Shown in pieces: positions 1 through 7,569 of a stretch of 7,569 nucleotides of DNA. The stretch covers positions 1 to 7,569 of the forward strand of contig JAEXTE010000262.1 in assembly GCA_023453655.1 (NCBI GenBank), given 5' to 3'. The position numbers and the translations under genes were made by a program. Each line of letters begins with the position of its first letter. Position 1 is the stretch's first letter. Under the pieces are notes generated by a model. The model was given only the letters and a program-made list of their open reading frames with translations. It ran no database searches and was not told where the DNA came from. Source of the stretch: Pseudomonadota bacterium. Its GTDB lineage: Bacteria > Pseudomonadota > Gammaproteobacteria > Xanthomonadales > Xanthomonadaceae.

Positions 1-59
1 CGCCACGGCCTGATCCACCGCTCCGCCGCCGCCGGCCTGCGGGGCCGGCCCGACACGCA

Positions 60-85
60 CGCGCGGGCCCGCCCGCGCGCCTTTT
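60..85 (+). terminator. Hairpin plus T-tract just before leuB (terminator or attenuator candidate)
   Basis: A perfect 8-bp G+C stem (60-67 with 72-79, loop 68-71) is followed by CC and four T (82-85), the shape of a weak intrinsic terminator. A second perfect 7-bp hairpin lies upstream (31-37 with 43-49). It could end an upstream gene, for example one stopping at the TGA at 11-13, of which only three codons are visible. Its 3' end is only 20 bp from the leuB ATG, leaving little room for a separate promoter, so it could instead modulate read-through into leuB. The T-tract is short and G+C is very high, so chance is a real alternative. Confidence 0.4.
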
Positions 86-105
86 CCACGCTGCCACAGA
101 AGTCC

Positions 106-1164
106 ATGCACGCTGACATCGTCGTACTGCCCGGGGACGGCATCGGCCCCGAGATCGTCTCCGCCACCCTGCCCGTCCTCACCGCCGTCGCGAAGCGCTA
201 CGGCCACAGCTTCTCCTTCGCCGAGCACGACATCGGCGGCATCGCGATCGACCGCCACGGCGAGCCGCTGCCGGCGGCGACGCTCGAGGCCGCGCGCAAG
301 GCCGATGCGATCCTGCTCGGCGCCGTGGGCGGCCCCAAATGGTCCGACCCCAACGCGAAGGTGCGCCCCGAGCAGGGCCTGCTGGCGATCCGCAAGGCGC
401 TGGGCCTGTTCGCCAACCTGCGTCCGGTCAGACCGCATGCCTCGGCGCTGGGCGCCTCGCCGATCAAGTCCCATCTGCTCGAGGGCGTGGACATCGTGGT
501 GGTGCGGGGGCTTACCGGCGGCATCTATTTCGGCGACAAGACCCGCAGCGACACCGAGGCCACCGACCTGTGCCGCTACAGCGTGGCCGAGGTCGAGCGC
601 GTGGTGCGCAGCGCCGGGGCGCTCGCGCGCCAGCGTCGCGGCCACCTGACCTCGGTGGACAAGGCCAACGTGCTGGAGACCTCGCGCCTGTGGCGCGATG
701 TCGCCACGCGCGTCATGCGCGAGGAGTTCCCGGACGTGACGGTCGAACACCAGCTGGTCGACTCGATGGCCATGCATCTGCTGTCCAGGCCGCGCGCCTA
801 CGACGTGATCGTCACCGAGAACATGTTCGGCGACATCCTCACCGACGAGGCCTCGATGCTGGCCGGCTCGCTGGGCCTGCTGGCCTCGGCGTCGCTGGGC
901 GCGGGCAAGGTGGGCATCTACGAGCCGAGCCACGGCTCGGCCCCCGACATCGCCGGCAAGGGTATCGCCAACCCCTACGCGACGATCCTGAGTGCGGCGC
1001 TGCTGCTGCGCCACTCGCTGGGACTGGTCGATGAGGCCGAGGCGGTCGAGGCCGCCGTGTCCGCGGCGCTGGACGCGAAGGTGTTCACCACCGATCTCGC
1101 CGCGCCCGGCCGGGGCGTGGATACCGCCGGCGCGGCGCGCGCCGTGATCGAGCGCCTCGGCTGA
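106..1164 (+). CDS. leuB: 3-isopropylmalate dehydrogenase
   Basis: This 352-residue protein has the usual length and full motif set of LeuB, the cytoplasmic NAD-dependent enzyme that oxidises and decarboxylates 3-isopropylmalate to 2-oxoisocaproate in leucine synthesis. Visible are the N-terminal [10 protein letters not shown] (8-17), the substrate-recognition stretch [20 protein letters not shown] with Glu89, Arg96 and Arg106, then Arg134, Tyr141 in GGIYFG, Lys186 in VDKANVL, Asp219 in VDSMAMH, the metal-binding Asp243 and Asp247 in GDILTDE, and the NAD-binding [14 protein letters not shown] (277-290). The equivalences follow the well-studied Thermus enzyme. One oddity is Gly135, where most LeuB proteins have Glu (RELTGG). 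The ATG at 106 fits the family N-terminus; the frame is also open upstream to position 1, but that part is low-complexity with no ATG or GTG start. The ribosome site is poor: AGAAG at 98-102 is only 3 nt away. gdhA follows after 38 bp. Confidence 0.97.
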   Translation: MHADIVVLPGDGIGPEIVSATLPVLTAVAKRYGHSFSFAEHDIGGIAIDRHGEPLPAATLEAARKADAILLGAVGGPKWSDPNAKVRPEQGLLAIRKALGLFANLRPVRPHASALGASPIKSHLLEGVDIVVVRGLTGGIYFGDKTRSDTEATDLCRYSVAEVERVVRSAGALARQRRGHLTSVDKANVLETSRLWRDVATRVMREEFPDVTVEHQLVDSMAMHLLSRPRAYDVIVTENMFGDILTDEASMLAGSLGLLASASLGAGKVGIYEPSHGSAPDIAGKGIANPYATILSAALLLRHSLGLVDEAEAVEAAVSAALDAKVFTTDLAAPGRGVDTAGAARAVIERLG

Positions 1165-1191
1165 CCCTGGCGGCGGTCGGCGCGCACAGAC

Positions 1192-1197
1192 AGAGGA
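1192..1197 (+). promoter_or_regulatory. Ribosome binding site of gdhA
   Basis: AGAGGA lies 5 nt before the ATG at 1203. The spacing favours this codon over the in-frame ATG at 1209, which would be 11 nt away. The 38-bp gap after leuB shows no terminator-like hairpin, which supports co-transcription of the two genes. Confidence 0.65.
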
Positions 1198-1202
1198 CCC
1201 AG

Positions 1203-2546
<1,344 letters not shown>

Positions 2547-2554
2547 GCCGCGAA

Positions 2555-2582
2555 GGATGCACCGGCCGGAGACGGCGCATCC
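2555..2582. terminator. Inverted repeat between convergent gdhA and leuD
   Basis: GGATGC (2555-2560) pairs perfectly with GCATCC (2577-2582), and an extra CCG/CGG pairing (2562-2564 with 2573-2575) is possible inside. It lies within the 48-bp gap separating the stop codons of gdhA (plus) and leuD (minus), so it may serve both transcripts. No T-run follows on either strand, so it is not a canonical intrinsic terminator. Confidence 0.4.
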
Positions 2583-2594
2583 ATCGTCAGGACG

Positions 2595-3242
2595 TCAGCC
2601 TGCGGCGCCGAACAGCCAGGGCTGGGCGGCGCGGTGGCGTGCCTCGAACGCGGCGATCGCCTCGCGCTCCTGCAGGGTCAGGCCGATGTCGTCGAGGCCG
2701 TTGAGCAGGCAGTGCTTGCGGAAGGCATCGACCTCGAAGCGGTACTGCACGCCGTCCGGCCTCGTCACCGTCTGCGCGTCCAGGTCGACCGTGAGCCGGT
2801 AGCCTTCGGTCGCCTCGCACTGCGCGAACAGGGCATCGACCTCGCCGTCCGCCAGCACGATCGGCAGCAGGCCGTTCTTGAAGCTGTTGTTGTAGAAGAT
2901 GTCGGCGAAGCTCGGCGCGATGATGGCGCGGAAGCCGTACTCCTCCAGCGCCCACGGCGCGTGCTCGCGCGACGAGCCGCAACCGAAGTTCTCGCGGGCC
3001 AGCAGCACGCTGGCGCCGGCATAGCGCGGGAAGTTCAGCACGAAGTCGTGGTTGACCGGGCGGTGGCTGTTGTCCTGCCCGGGCTGGCCGACGTCGAGGT
3101 AGCGCCATTCGTCGAACAGGTTGGGGCCGAAGCCGGTGCGCTTGATCGACTTCAGGAACTGCTTGGGGATGATCTGGTCGGTGTCGACGTTGGCGCGGTC
3201 CAGCGGGGCGACCAGGCCGGTATGGGTGGTGAACGCTTTCAT
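2595..3242 (-). CDS. leuD: 3-isopropylmalate dehydratase small subunit
   Basis: LeuD is the swivel-domain subunit that pairs with LeuC to form isopropylmalate isomerase (2-isopropylmalate to 3-isopropylmalate) in the cytoplasm. The 215-residue product has all the family hallmarks: N-terminal [32 protein letters not shown] (18-29), [15 protein letters not shown] (85-99) and [16 protein letters not shown] (112-127). The ATG at 3242 is chosen over upstream starts because the protein then begins at the family N-terminus and because TGAGG (3256-3252 on this strand) lies 9 nt upstream. That ribosome site includes the stop codon of leuC, leaving 11 bp between the genes and suggesting translational coupling. 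It is the last gene of the leuCD unit and converges with gdhA. Confidence 0.97.
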   Translation of the reverse strand: MKAFTTHTGLVAPLDRANVDTDQIIPKQFLKSIKRTGFGPNLFDEWRYLDVGQPGQDNSHRPVNHDFVLNFPRYAGASVLLARENFGCGSSREHAPWALEEYGFRAIIAPSFADIFYNNSFKNGLLPIVLADGEVDALFAQCEATEGYRLTVDLDAQTVTRPDGVQYRFEVDAFRKHCLLNGLDDIGLTLQEREAIAAFEARHRAAQPWLFGAAG

Positions 3243-3253
3243 CTCGGCGGGCC

Positions 3254-4681
3254 TCAGGCTGGCGTCAGTTCGCGCACGTCGACGAAGTGGCCGGCCACGG
3301 CGGCCGCGGCGGCCATCGCCGGACTCACCAGGTGGGTACGCCCACCGGCACCCTGGCGGCCTTCGAAGTTGCGGTTGGAGGTGGAGGCGCAGTGTTCGCC
3401 GGCGCCCAGCTTGTCGGGATTCATCGCCAGGCACATCGAGCAGCCCGGCTCGCGCCACTCGAAGCCGGCCTCGATGAAGACCTTGTCCAGGCCCTCGGCC
3501 TCGGCCTGCGCCTTGACCAGGCCCGAGCCCGGCACCACCAGCGCCTGCTTCACGTTGGCGGCGACCCTGCGTCCGCGCGCGACCTGGGCGGCGGCGCGCA
3601 GGTCCTCGATGCGCGAGTTGGTGCAGGAGCCGATGAACACGCGGTCGAGCCGGATCGAGCGGATCGGCTGGTTCGGCTGCAGCCCCATGTACTTCAGCGC
3701 GCGCTCAATCGAATCCTTCTTGACCGGATCGGCTTCGCGCGCCGGATCCGGGACGTTCTGGTCGACCGCCAGCACCATCTCCGGCGACGTGCCCCAGCTG
3801 ACCTGCGGTTTGATGTCCCCGGCGCGCAGCTCGACCACGGTGTCGAAGTGCGCGTCGTCGTCCGACACCAGGGTCTTCCACAGCGCGACGGCCGCGTCCC
3901 AGTCGGCGCCCTTCGGCGCGAACGGGCGGCCCTTCACGTAGTCGATGGTCTTGTCGTCGACAGCGACCATGCCCACGCGCGCGCCGGCCTCGATCGCCAT
4001 GTTGCAGATCGTCATGCGGCCTTCGATCGACAGGTCGCGGATCGCGCTCCCGGCGAATTCCAGCGCATGGCCGTTGCCGCCCGCGGTGCCGATGCGGCCG
4101 ATCACCGCCAGCACGATGTCCTTGGCGGTGACGCCGGGGCCGAGTTCGCCCTCGACGCGCACCTGCATGTTCTTCATCTTCTTGGCCACCAGGCACTGCG
4201 TGGCCAGCACGTGCTCGACCTCGGAGGTGCCGATGCCGTGCGCCAGCGCACCGAAGGCGCCATGCGTGGAGGTATGCGAATCGCCGCAGACCACGGTCAT
4301 GCCCGGCAGGGTCGCGCCCTGCTCCGGTCCGACGACGTGGACGATGCCCTGGCGCGCATCGTTCATCTTGAACTCGAGGATGCCGAAGTCGTCGCAGTTC
4401 TCGTCGAGGGTCTGCACCTGCAGGCGCGAGACTTCGTCGACGATGGCGTCCAGCCCGCCCTGGCGCTCGGCCTTCGTGGTCGGCACGTTGTGGTCCGGCG
4501 TGGCGATGTTGGCGTCCACGCGCCAGGGCTTGCGGCCGGCGAGGCGCAGCCCTTCGAAGGCCTGCGGCGAGGTGACCTCGTGGAGGATGTGGCGATCGAT
4601 GTAGATCAGCGAGGAACCGTCGTCGCGGCGCTTGACCTCGTGCATCTCCCACAGCTTGTCGTAGAGCGTCTTGCCTGCCAT
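3254..4681 (-). CDS. leuC: 3-isopropylmalate dehydratase large subunit
   Basis: This is the 475-residue iron-sulfur subunit of isopropylmalate isomerase, of the aconitase superfamily. The N-terminus [16 protein letters not shown] is typical. Visible motifs are the TPDHNVPTT block (61-69), [20 protein letters not shown] (131-150), [10 protein letters not shown] (153-162), and the three cluster ligands: Cys353 in [13 protein letters not shown], plus Cys414 and Cys417 in [21 protein letters not shown] (437-445) is the expected C-terminal substrate block. The ATG at 4681 gives the family length; a start at 4717 would add 12 unrelated residues ([15 protein letters not shown]). A weak GGAAA ribosome site (4692-4688) sits about 6-8 nt upstream. 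It is the first gene of leuCD and is divergent from the LysR gene, the likely regulator. Confidence 0.97.
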   Translation of the reverse strand: MAGKTLYDKLWEMHEVKRRDDGSSLIYIDRHILHEVTSPQAFEGLRLAGRKPWRVDANIATPDHNVPTTKAERQGGLDAIVDEVSRLQVQTLDENCDDFGILEFKMNDARQGIVHVVGPEQGATLPGMTVVCGDSHTSTHGAFGALAHGIGTSEVEHVLATQCLVAKKMKNMQVRVEGELGPGVTAKDIVLAVIGRIGTAGGNGHALEFAGSAIRDLSIEGRMTICNMAIEAGARVGMVAVDDKTIDYVKGRPFAPKGADWDAAVALWKTLVSDDDAHFDTVVELRAGDIKPQVSWGTSPEMVLAVDQNVPDPAREADPVKKDSIERALKYMGLQPNQPIRSIRLDRVFIGSCTNSRIEDLRAAAQVARGRRVAANVKQALVVPGSGLVKAQAEAEGLDKVFIEAGFEWREPGCSMCLAMNPDKLGAGEHCASTSNRNFEGRQGAGGRTHLVSPAMAAAAAVAGHFVDVRELTPA

Positions 4682-4710
4682 CGGTTGTTTCCGTCTGGTC
4701 CGTGGTCCGG

Positions 4711-4731
4711 GTGGCACGCGGCCCAGGCCAC
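4711..4731 (-). other. Small inverted repeat in the presumed leuC leader
   Basis: GTGGC (4711-4715) and GCCAC (4727-4731) can form a 5-bp stem in the presumed 5' untranslated region of leuC. It is short, lacks a T-run and may be chance in G+C-rich DNA. I see no leucine-rich leader peptide near it. Confidence 0.2.
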
Positions 4732-4741
4732 GCGCACGGCC

Positions 4742-4771
4742 ATGCTAGGCACTTGCGACCGATAACTCCAA
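4742..4771 (-). promoter_or_regulatory. Candidate leuC promoter
   Basis: On the minus strand TTGGAG (4771-4766) and TAGCAT (4747-4742) are separated by 18 bp. They match the sigma-70 consensus at 3 of 6 and 4 of 6 positions. Transcription would start near 4735 and give a leader of about 54 nt. Support is modest and rests partly on position in the only A+T-rich intergenic stretch. Confidence 0.3.
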
Positions 4772-4781
4772 TTCATATTTT
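4753..4781 (+). promoter_or_regulatory. Candidate promoter of the LysR gene
   Basis: TTGCGA (4753-4758) and TATTTT (4776-4781) are spaced by 17 bp, each matching 4 of 6 sigma-70 consensus positions. Transcription would start near 4788, about 20 nt before the ATG. The 35 bp from 4763 to 4797 are only about one third G+C against about 70% around them. The element overlaps the candidate leuC promoter, as is usual for divergent LysR systems where one bound regulator affects both genes. A T-N11-A candidate operator is T4776/A4788, flanked by AT on each side, but its dyad is weak. Confidence 0.4.
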
Positions 4782-4808
4782 TCATCCATTCCATTCCGGA
4801 CACGAATC

Positions 4809-5699
4809 ATGGACCTGGGCGCGCTCGATGCCTTCGTCGCCATTGCCGACACCGGCAGCTTCTCTGCCGCGGGCGAGCGGCTGTTCCTGACCCAGCCCGC
4901 GGTCAGCAAGCGCATCGCCGCGCTCGAGGCGCAGCTCGGACGGCGGCTGTTCGACCGCGTGGGCCGCGAGGTGGCGCTGACCGAGGCCGGCCTCGCCCTG
5001 CTGCCGCGCGCGCGCCGCATCCTCGCCGAACTCGACGACAGCCGCCGCGCGCTGGGGAACCTCGACGCCGAGGTCGGCGGGCGCCTGAGCCTGGCCACCA
5101 GCCACCACGTCGGCCTGCACCGGCTGCCGCCGCTGCTGCGCGCCTTCAGCCAGTCGCACCCGGCCGTGGCGCTGGACATCCAGTTCCTCGACTCCGAGCG
5201 CGCGTGGGCGCAGGTGCTCGGGGGGCGCGCCGAGCTGGCGCTGACCACGCTCGGGCCCGCCGCGCCGCCGCTGCAAGCGGTGCCGGTGTGGGACGACCCG
5301 TTGGAGTTCGTGGTCGCGCCCGACCATCCGCTGGCGGCGCGCCGGACGGTGCGCCTGGACGGGATCGCGGCGCATCCTGCGGTGCTGCCCGACGCCAACA
5401 CCTTCACCCACCGCATCGTCGCCGACTGCTTCGCCTCGGCCGGGCTCGCGCCGCAGCTGCGCATGACCACGAACTACATGGAGACGCTGAAGATGCTGGT
5501 CTCGGTGGGCCTGGCCTGGAGCGTGCTGCCGCACACCATGCTCGACGCGCAAACGCGCGTGCTGCGCGTGCCCGGCATTCGCCTGCGCCGGCAGCTGGGC
5601 CATGTCAGCCACACCGGGCGCACGCTGTCGAATGCGGCGCGCGCGTTCATGGCGCTGCTGGACGGGGCGACGGGCGGCAGGAAGACCGGAGCGACCTGA
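4809..5699 (+). CDS. LysR-type transcriptional regulator, probably of leuCD
   Basis: The 296-residue protein has the standard LysR length and layout. The N-terminal winged helix-turn-helix spans roughly residues 1-60, with the recognition region SFSAAGERLFLTQPAVSKRI (17-36) and the conserved ALEAQLGRRLFDR (38-50). A linker helix runs to about residue 88, and a periplasmic-binding-protein-like effector domain runs from about 91 (GRLSLATSHHVG) to the end. It should bind DNA as a tetramer and respond to a small molecule. Its divergent position to leuC suggests it controls leuCD, perhaps sensing a leucine-pathway intermediate; that is inference from context, and I do not assign the LeuO name. The ATG at 4809 has only a weak site (CCGGA, 4796-4800) 8 nt upstream but gives the expected N-terminus. 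It converges with the RND gene. Confidence 0.93.
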   Translation: MDLGALDAFVAIADTGSFSAAGERLFLTQPAVSKRIAALEAQLGRRLFDRVGREVALTEAGLALLPRARRILAELDDSRRALGNLDAEVGGRLSLATSHHVGLHRLPPLLRAFSQSHPAVALDIQFLDSERAWAQVLGGRAELALTTLGPAAPPLQAVPVWDDPLEFVVAPDHPLAARRTVRLDGIAAHPAVLPDANTFTHRIVADCFASAGLAPQLRMTTNYMETLKMLVSVGLAWSVLPHTMLDAQTRVLRVPGIRLRRQLGHVSHTGRTLSNAARAFMALLDGATGGRKTGAT

Positions 5700-5705
5700 G
5701 CTCGC

Positions 5706-5735
5706 GCCTTTCCCTCCCCTCCCGCGGCGAAAGGC
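5706..5735. repeat. Inverted repeat after the LysR gene
   Basis: GCCTTTC (5706-5712) and GAAAGGC (5729-5735) form a perfect 7-bp stem around a 16-nt C-rich loop, 7 bp after the LysR stop codon. It is a plausible transcript end for the LysR gene, but no T-run follows. Confidence 0.4.
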
Positions 5736-5760
5736 CGGGATAGGCGCGCGGACCGGACGT

Positions 5761-5792
5761 CGCGTCGGACTGCCCCAGCCCAACCCGACGCG
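5761..5792. repeat. Inverted repeat between convergent LysR and RND genes
   Basis: CGCGTCGG (5761-5768) pairs perfectly over 8 bp with CCGACGCG (5785-5792), with a 16-nt loop. It sits in the middle of the 144-bp convergent gap and could end transcription from both sides, or be a REP-like remnant. No T-run is present. The 9-mer CGGGATAGG occurs at 5736-5744 and again at 5797-5805, flanking this hairpin. Confidence 0.4.
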
Positions 5793-5843
5793 CGCGCGGG
5801 ATAGGAGGCAAGCCCGCGAGCGCACGATGGACCAGAGCGCTCG

Positions 5844-7569
5844 CTACGGCGCGCTCCGCACCACGTCCGGCAGCGGTTCGTCGCGGCGCACGCGGAACCA
5901 GGCGGCGTACAGCGCCGGCAGGAACACCAGGGTCAGCACGGTGGCGATGGTCAGGCCACCCATGATCGCCACCGCCATCGGCCCGAAGAAGGCGCTGCGC
6001 GAGAGCGGGATCATGGCCAGGATCGCCGCCAGCGCGGTCAGCACGATCGGGCGGAAACGGCGCACCGTCGCGTCGATCACCGCCTCCCAGCGCGCGTGGC
6101 CGGCGGCGATGTCCTGTTCGATCTGGTCGACCAGGATCACCGAGTTGCGCATGATCATGCCGGCCAGCGCGATCGTGCCCAGCATCGCGACGAAGCCGAA
6201 CGGCACCCGGAAGGCCAGCAGGAACAGGGTGACGCCGATCAACCCGAGCGGCGCGGTGAGCAGCACCAGCAGCGAACGCGACAGGCTGCGCAACTGCAGC
6301 ATCAGCAGGGTCACCACCACCACCAGGAACAGCGGCAGGCCGGCCTTGATCGAGTCCTGCCCGCGCGCGGAGTCCTCCACCGTGCCGCCGGTCTCGAGCA
6401 GGTAGCCGGGGGGCAGCGCCGCACGGACGTCCTCCAGCGTCGGCAGGATCTGCGCCACTACGGTGGCCGGGGTGAGCGCGCCGTGGATGTCGGCGCGCAC
6501 GGTGATGGTGGGCAGGCGGTCGCGATGCCAGATGATCCCGTCCTCGTAGCCGTACTCCAGCGTGGCCACCTGCGACAGCGGCACCGGCCCGCCCTCGCCG
6601 GGGATCGCGAGGCTGCCGAGCAGTTCCAGGTGCGTCCGCTCCTCGACCGTGCCCCGCAGCAGCACGCCGATCAGCTCGTTGCCCTCGCGATAGGTGCTCA
6701 CTTGCAGGCCGCTGAGCGAGCCGGACAGGAACTGCGCCACGCGCTGCGAACTGATGCCCAACGCACGGGCGCGATCCTGGTCGATGCGCAGTCGGACCAC
6801 GCGGCTCGGCTCGCTCCAGTCCAGGTGCACGTTGGCCAGGTGCGGATTGGCGCGCACCCGATCGGCGACCTGGCCGGCCAGTTCGCGCACCCGTTCGATG
6901 TGCTCGCCCGACACGCGGAACTGCACGGGATAGCCCACCGGCGGGCCGTTTTCCAGGCGCGTCACGCGCAACTGCAGTTCGGGGAAACGCGCCACCACCT
7001 CGTCCAGCAGCCAGTCGCGCACCGTTTCCCGCGCTTCGAGGTCGCTGGCGCGCACCACGAACTGGGCGAAGTTGGTCTGCGGCAGCTGCTGGTCCAGCGG
7101 CAGGTAGAAGCGTGGAGACCCGGTGCCGACGTAGGCCACGTAGTCCTCGATACCGTCGCGTCCGTCGAGCATGGCCTCGAGCCTGCGCACCTGCGCCTCG
7201 GTCGCGCGCAGCGAACTGCCCTCGGCCAGTTCCATGTCGATCATCAGTTCGAGCCGGGTCGAATCCGGGAAGAACTGCTGCGGCACGAAGCGGAACAGCG
7301 CCAGCGACAGCAGGAAGGCCGCGGCCGTCGCGCCGATCACCAGCCAGCGCCAGCGCAGCGACCAGTCCAGCAGCCCGCGGAAGCGCTGGTAGAAGCCGGT
7401 CTGGTAGGGATCGTGCGCACCACTGCTCCCTCCCCCGTGCACGGGGGAGGGCTGGGGTGGGGGCGATCGGGTCGCGACGTCAGCAAGCGCCGCTTCGCGG
7501 CGCACCCCCCCCCCGCCCGGACCCCGCCGGCGGGGGCGGGAGAAAAGCCGCGCGCGTGAGGGAAATCCC
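5844..7569 (-). CDS. RND efflux pump inner-membrane subunit, C-terminal half (partial)
   Basis: The sequence matches the second half of an HAE1-family RND proton antiporter (AcrB/MexB/TriC type), which with an adaptor and an outer-membrane channel exports drugs or other toxic compounds. Counting residues from a GTG at 7505, recognisable homology starts near residue 31 (HDPYQTGFYQRFRGLLDWSL). TM7 is at about 54-72, followed by FVPQQFFPDSTR and the large periplasmic porter and docking loop (about 75-385). TM8-TM12 span roughly 389-535, including GMIMRNSVILVDQIEQD (449-465) and RRFRPIVLTALAAILAMIPL (482-501). Whole pumps of this family have about 1,030 residues, so about 500 N-terminal residues are missing. 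Before residue 31 the frame reads arginine/glycine/proline-rich sequence coded by palindromic repeats, and it stays open to the window edge. It may be one long gene with an in-frame insertion or a broken one. The GTG at 7505 is not a credible native start. No adaptor gene is in view. Confidence 0.85.
   Translation of the reverse strand, partial: GFPSRARLFSRPRRRGPGGGGVRREAALADVATRSPPPQPSPVHGGGSSGAHDPYQTGFYQRFRGLLDWSLRWRWLVIGATAAAFLLSLALFRFVPQQFFPDSTRLELMIDMELAEGSSLRATEAQVRRLEAMLDGRDGIEDYVAYVGTGSPRFYLPLDQQLPQTNFAQFVVRASDLEARETVRDWLLDEVVARFPELQLRVTRLENGPPVGYPVQFRVSGEHIERVRELAGQVADRVRANPHLANVHLDWSEPSRVVRLRIDQDRARALGISSQRVAQFLSGSLSGLQVSTYREGNELIGVLLRGTVEERTHLELLGSLAIPGEGGPVPLSQVATLEYGYEDGIIWHRDRLPTITVRADIHGALTPATVVAQILPTLEDVRAALPPGYLLETGGTVEDSARGQDSIKAGLPLFLVVVVTLLMLQLRSLSRSLLVLLTAPLGLIGVTLFLLAFRVPFGFVAMLGTIALAGMIMRNSVILVDQIEQDIAAGHARWEAVIDATVRRFRPIVLTALAAILAMIPLSRSAFFGPMAVAIMGGLTIATVLTLVFLPALYAAWFRVRRDEPLPDVVRSAP
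7428..7451. repeat. Perfect 24-bp palindrome, REP-like
   Basis: The half-site CCCTCCCCCGTG is followed directly by its reverse complement. CTGGGGTGGGGGC follows on the plus strand. On the minus strand it is translated in frame as PSPVHGGG ahead of the RND homology. The form resembles the C/G-rich interspersed repeats I know from Xanthomonadaceae genomes; that identification is from memory and inferred. Confidence 0.75.
7487..7503. repeat. Hairpin with 7-bp stem in the repeat cluster
   Basis: GCGCCGC (7487-7493) and GCGGCGC (7497-7503) pair perfectly around the 3-nt loop TTC. It lies between the 24-bp palindrome and the C-run and is part of the same repeat cluster. Confidence 0.6.
7505..7514. 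repeat. Homopolymer run of ten C
   Basis: Ten consecutive C on the plus strand (G on the RND coding strand) lie inside the frame that leads into the RND half. Runs of this length are prone to polymerase slippage and to sequencing length errors, so the frame relation across it is uncertain. Confidence 0.85.
7512..7540. repeat. Compound palindrome at the right edge
   Basis: A perfect 14-bp palindrome (7522-7535, half-site CCCCGCC) is flanked by CCCGC (7512-7516) and GCGGG (7536-7540), which extend the stem past a 5-nt bulge. GAGAAAAG follows. It is another REP-like unit of the cluster that starts at 7428. Confidence 0.55.

Noticed and set aside
1..105. In-frame upstream extension of leuB, or a gene end at 11-13 or 114-116
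   Set aside because: The leuB frame is open upstream but is low-complexity with no ATG or GTG, and the other two frames show too few or too repetitive codons to call a gene.
3243..3458. N-terminal extension of leuD by 72 residues
   Set aside because: It overlaps the leuC 3' end in another frame and is not LeuD-like; the ATG at 3242 gives the family start and has a good ribosome site.
3287..4765. 492-codon plus-strand frame opposite leuC
   Set aside because: Shadow of leuC: low-complexity His/Arg/Asp-rich translation, while leuC on the other strand is complete with all catalytic motifs.
4606..4803. Short minus-strand frame in the leuC leader as a leader peptide
   Set aside because: It has no run of leucine codons, and it continues out of frame into leuC, so classical leucine attenuation is not supported there.
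6096..7559. 487-codon plus-strand frame opposite the RND gene
   Set aside because: Gln/His/Arg-rich shadow translation without domains; the minus strand encodes a clear membrane transporter.

Overview
The window is about 70% G+C, with dense short intergenic gaps. Its protein sequences and REP-like palindromes point to a gammaproteobacterium of the Xanthomonadaceae type (Lysobacter, Luteimonas or Xanthomonas relatives). This placement is inferred from sequence style, not from a database match. Six protein-coding genes fill nearly all of it: leuB and gdhA on the plus strand (106-2546), leuD and leuC on the minus strand (2595-4681, leuC transcribed first), a LysR-type regulator on the plus strand (4809-5699), and the C-terminal half of an RND efflux pump inner-membrane protein on the minus strand (5844 to the right edge).

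The left and middle parts form a leucine biosynthesis locus. LeuC and LeuD together isomerise 2-isopropylmalate to 3-isopropylmalate, and LeuB oxidises it to the 2-oxoisocaproate precursor. The final step is transamination with glutamate, and the NADP-type glutamate dehydrogenase gene lies 38 bp behind leuB on the same strand, so leuB-gdhA may be one transcript coupling carbon skeleton and amino donor. leuB-gdhA and leuCD converge on a 48-bp gap that holds a hairpin. The LysR gene is divergent from leuC across a 127-bp region with an A+T-rich core, a layout typical of a LysR regulator controlling its neighbour, here probably leuCD.

The right part is a separate unit. The LysR and RND genes converge on a 144-bp gap with two inverted repeats. 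The RND sequence is recognisable from just before its seventh transmembrane segment to the C-terminus. In front of it, at least 50 codons of non-RND sequence are encoded by a cluster of G+C-rich palindromes that includes a perfect 24-bp palindrome and a run of ten C. The reading frame stays open to the window edge, so the repeats may sit in frame in the linker between the two halves of the pump, or they may mark a break in the gene.

I see no convincing undescribed system. The core content is ordinary metabolism. The points most worth a second look are the repeat cluster in the RND gene, the leuC/LysR control region, the gdhA placement in the leu locus, and the attenuator-like folding ahead of leuB.
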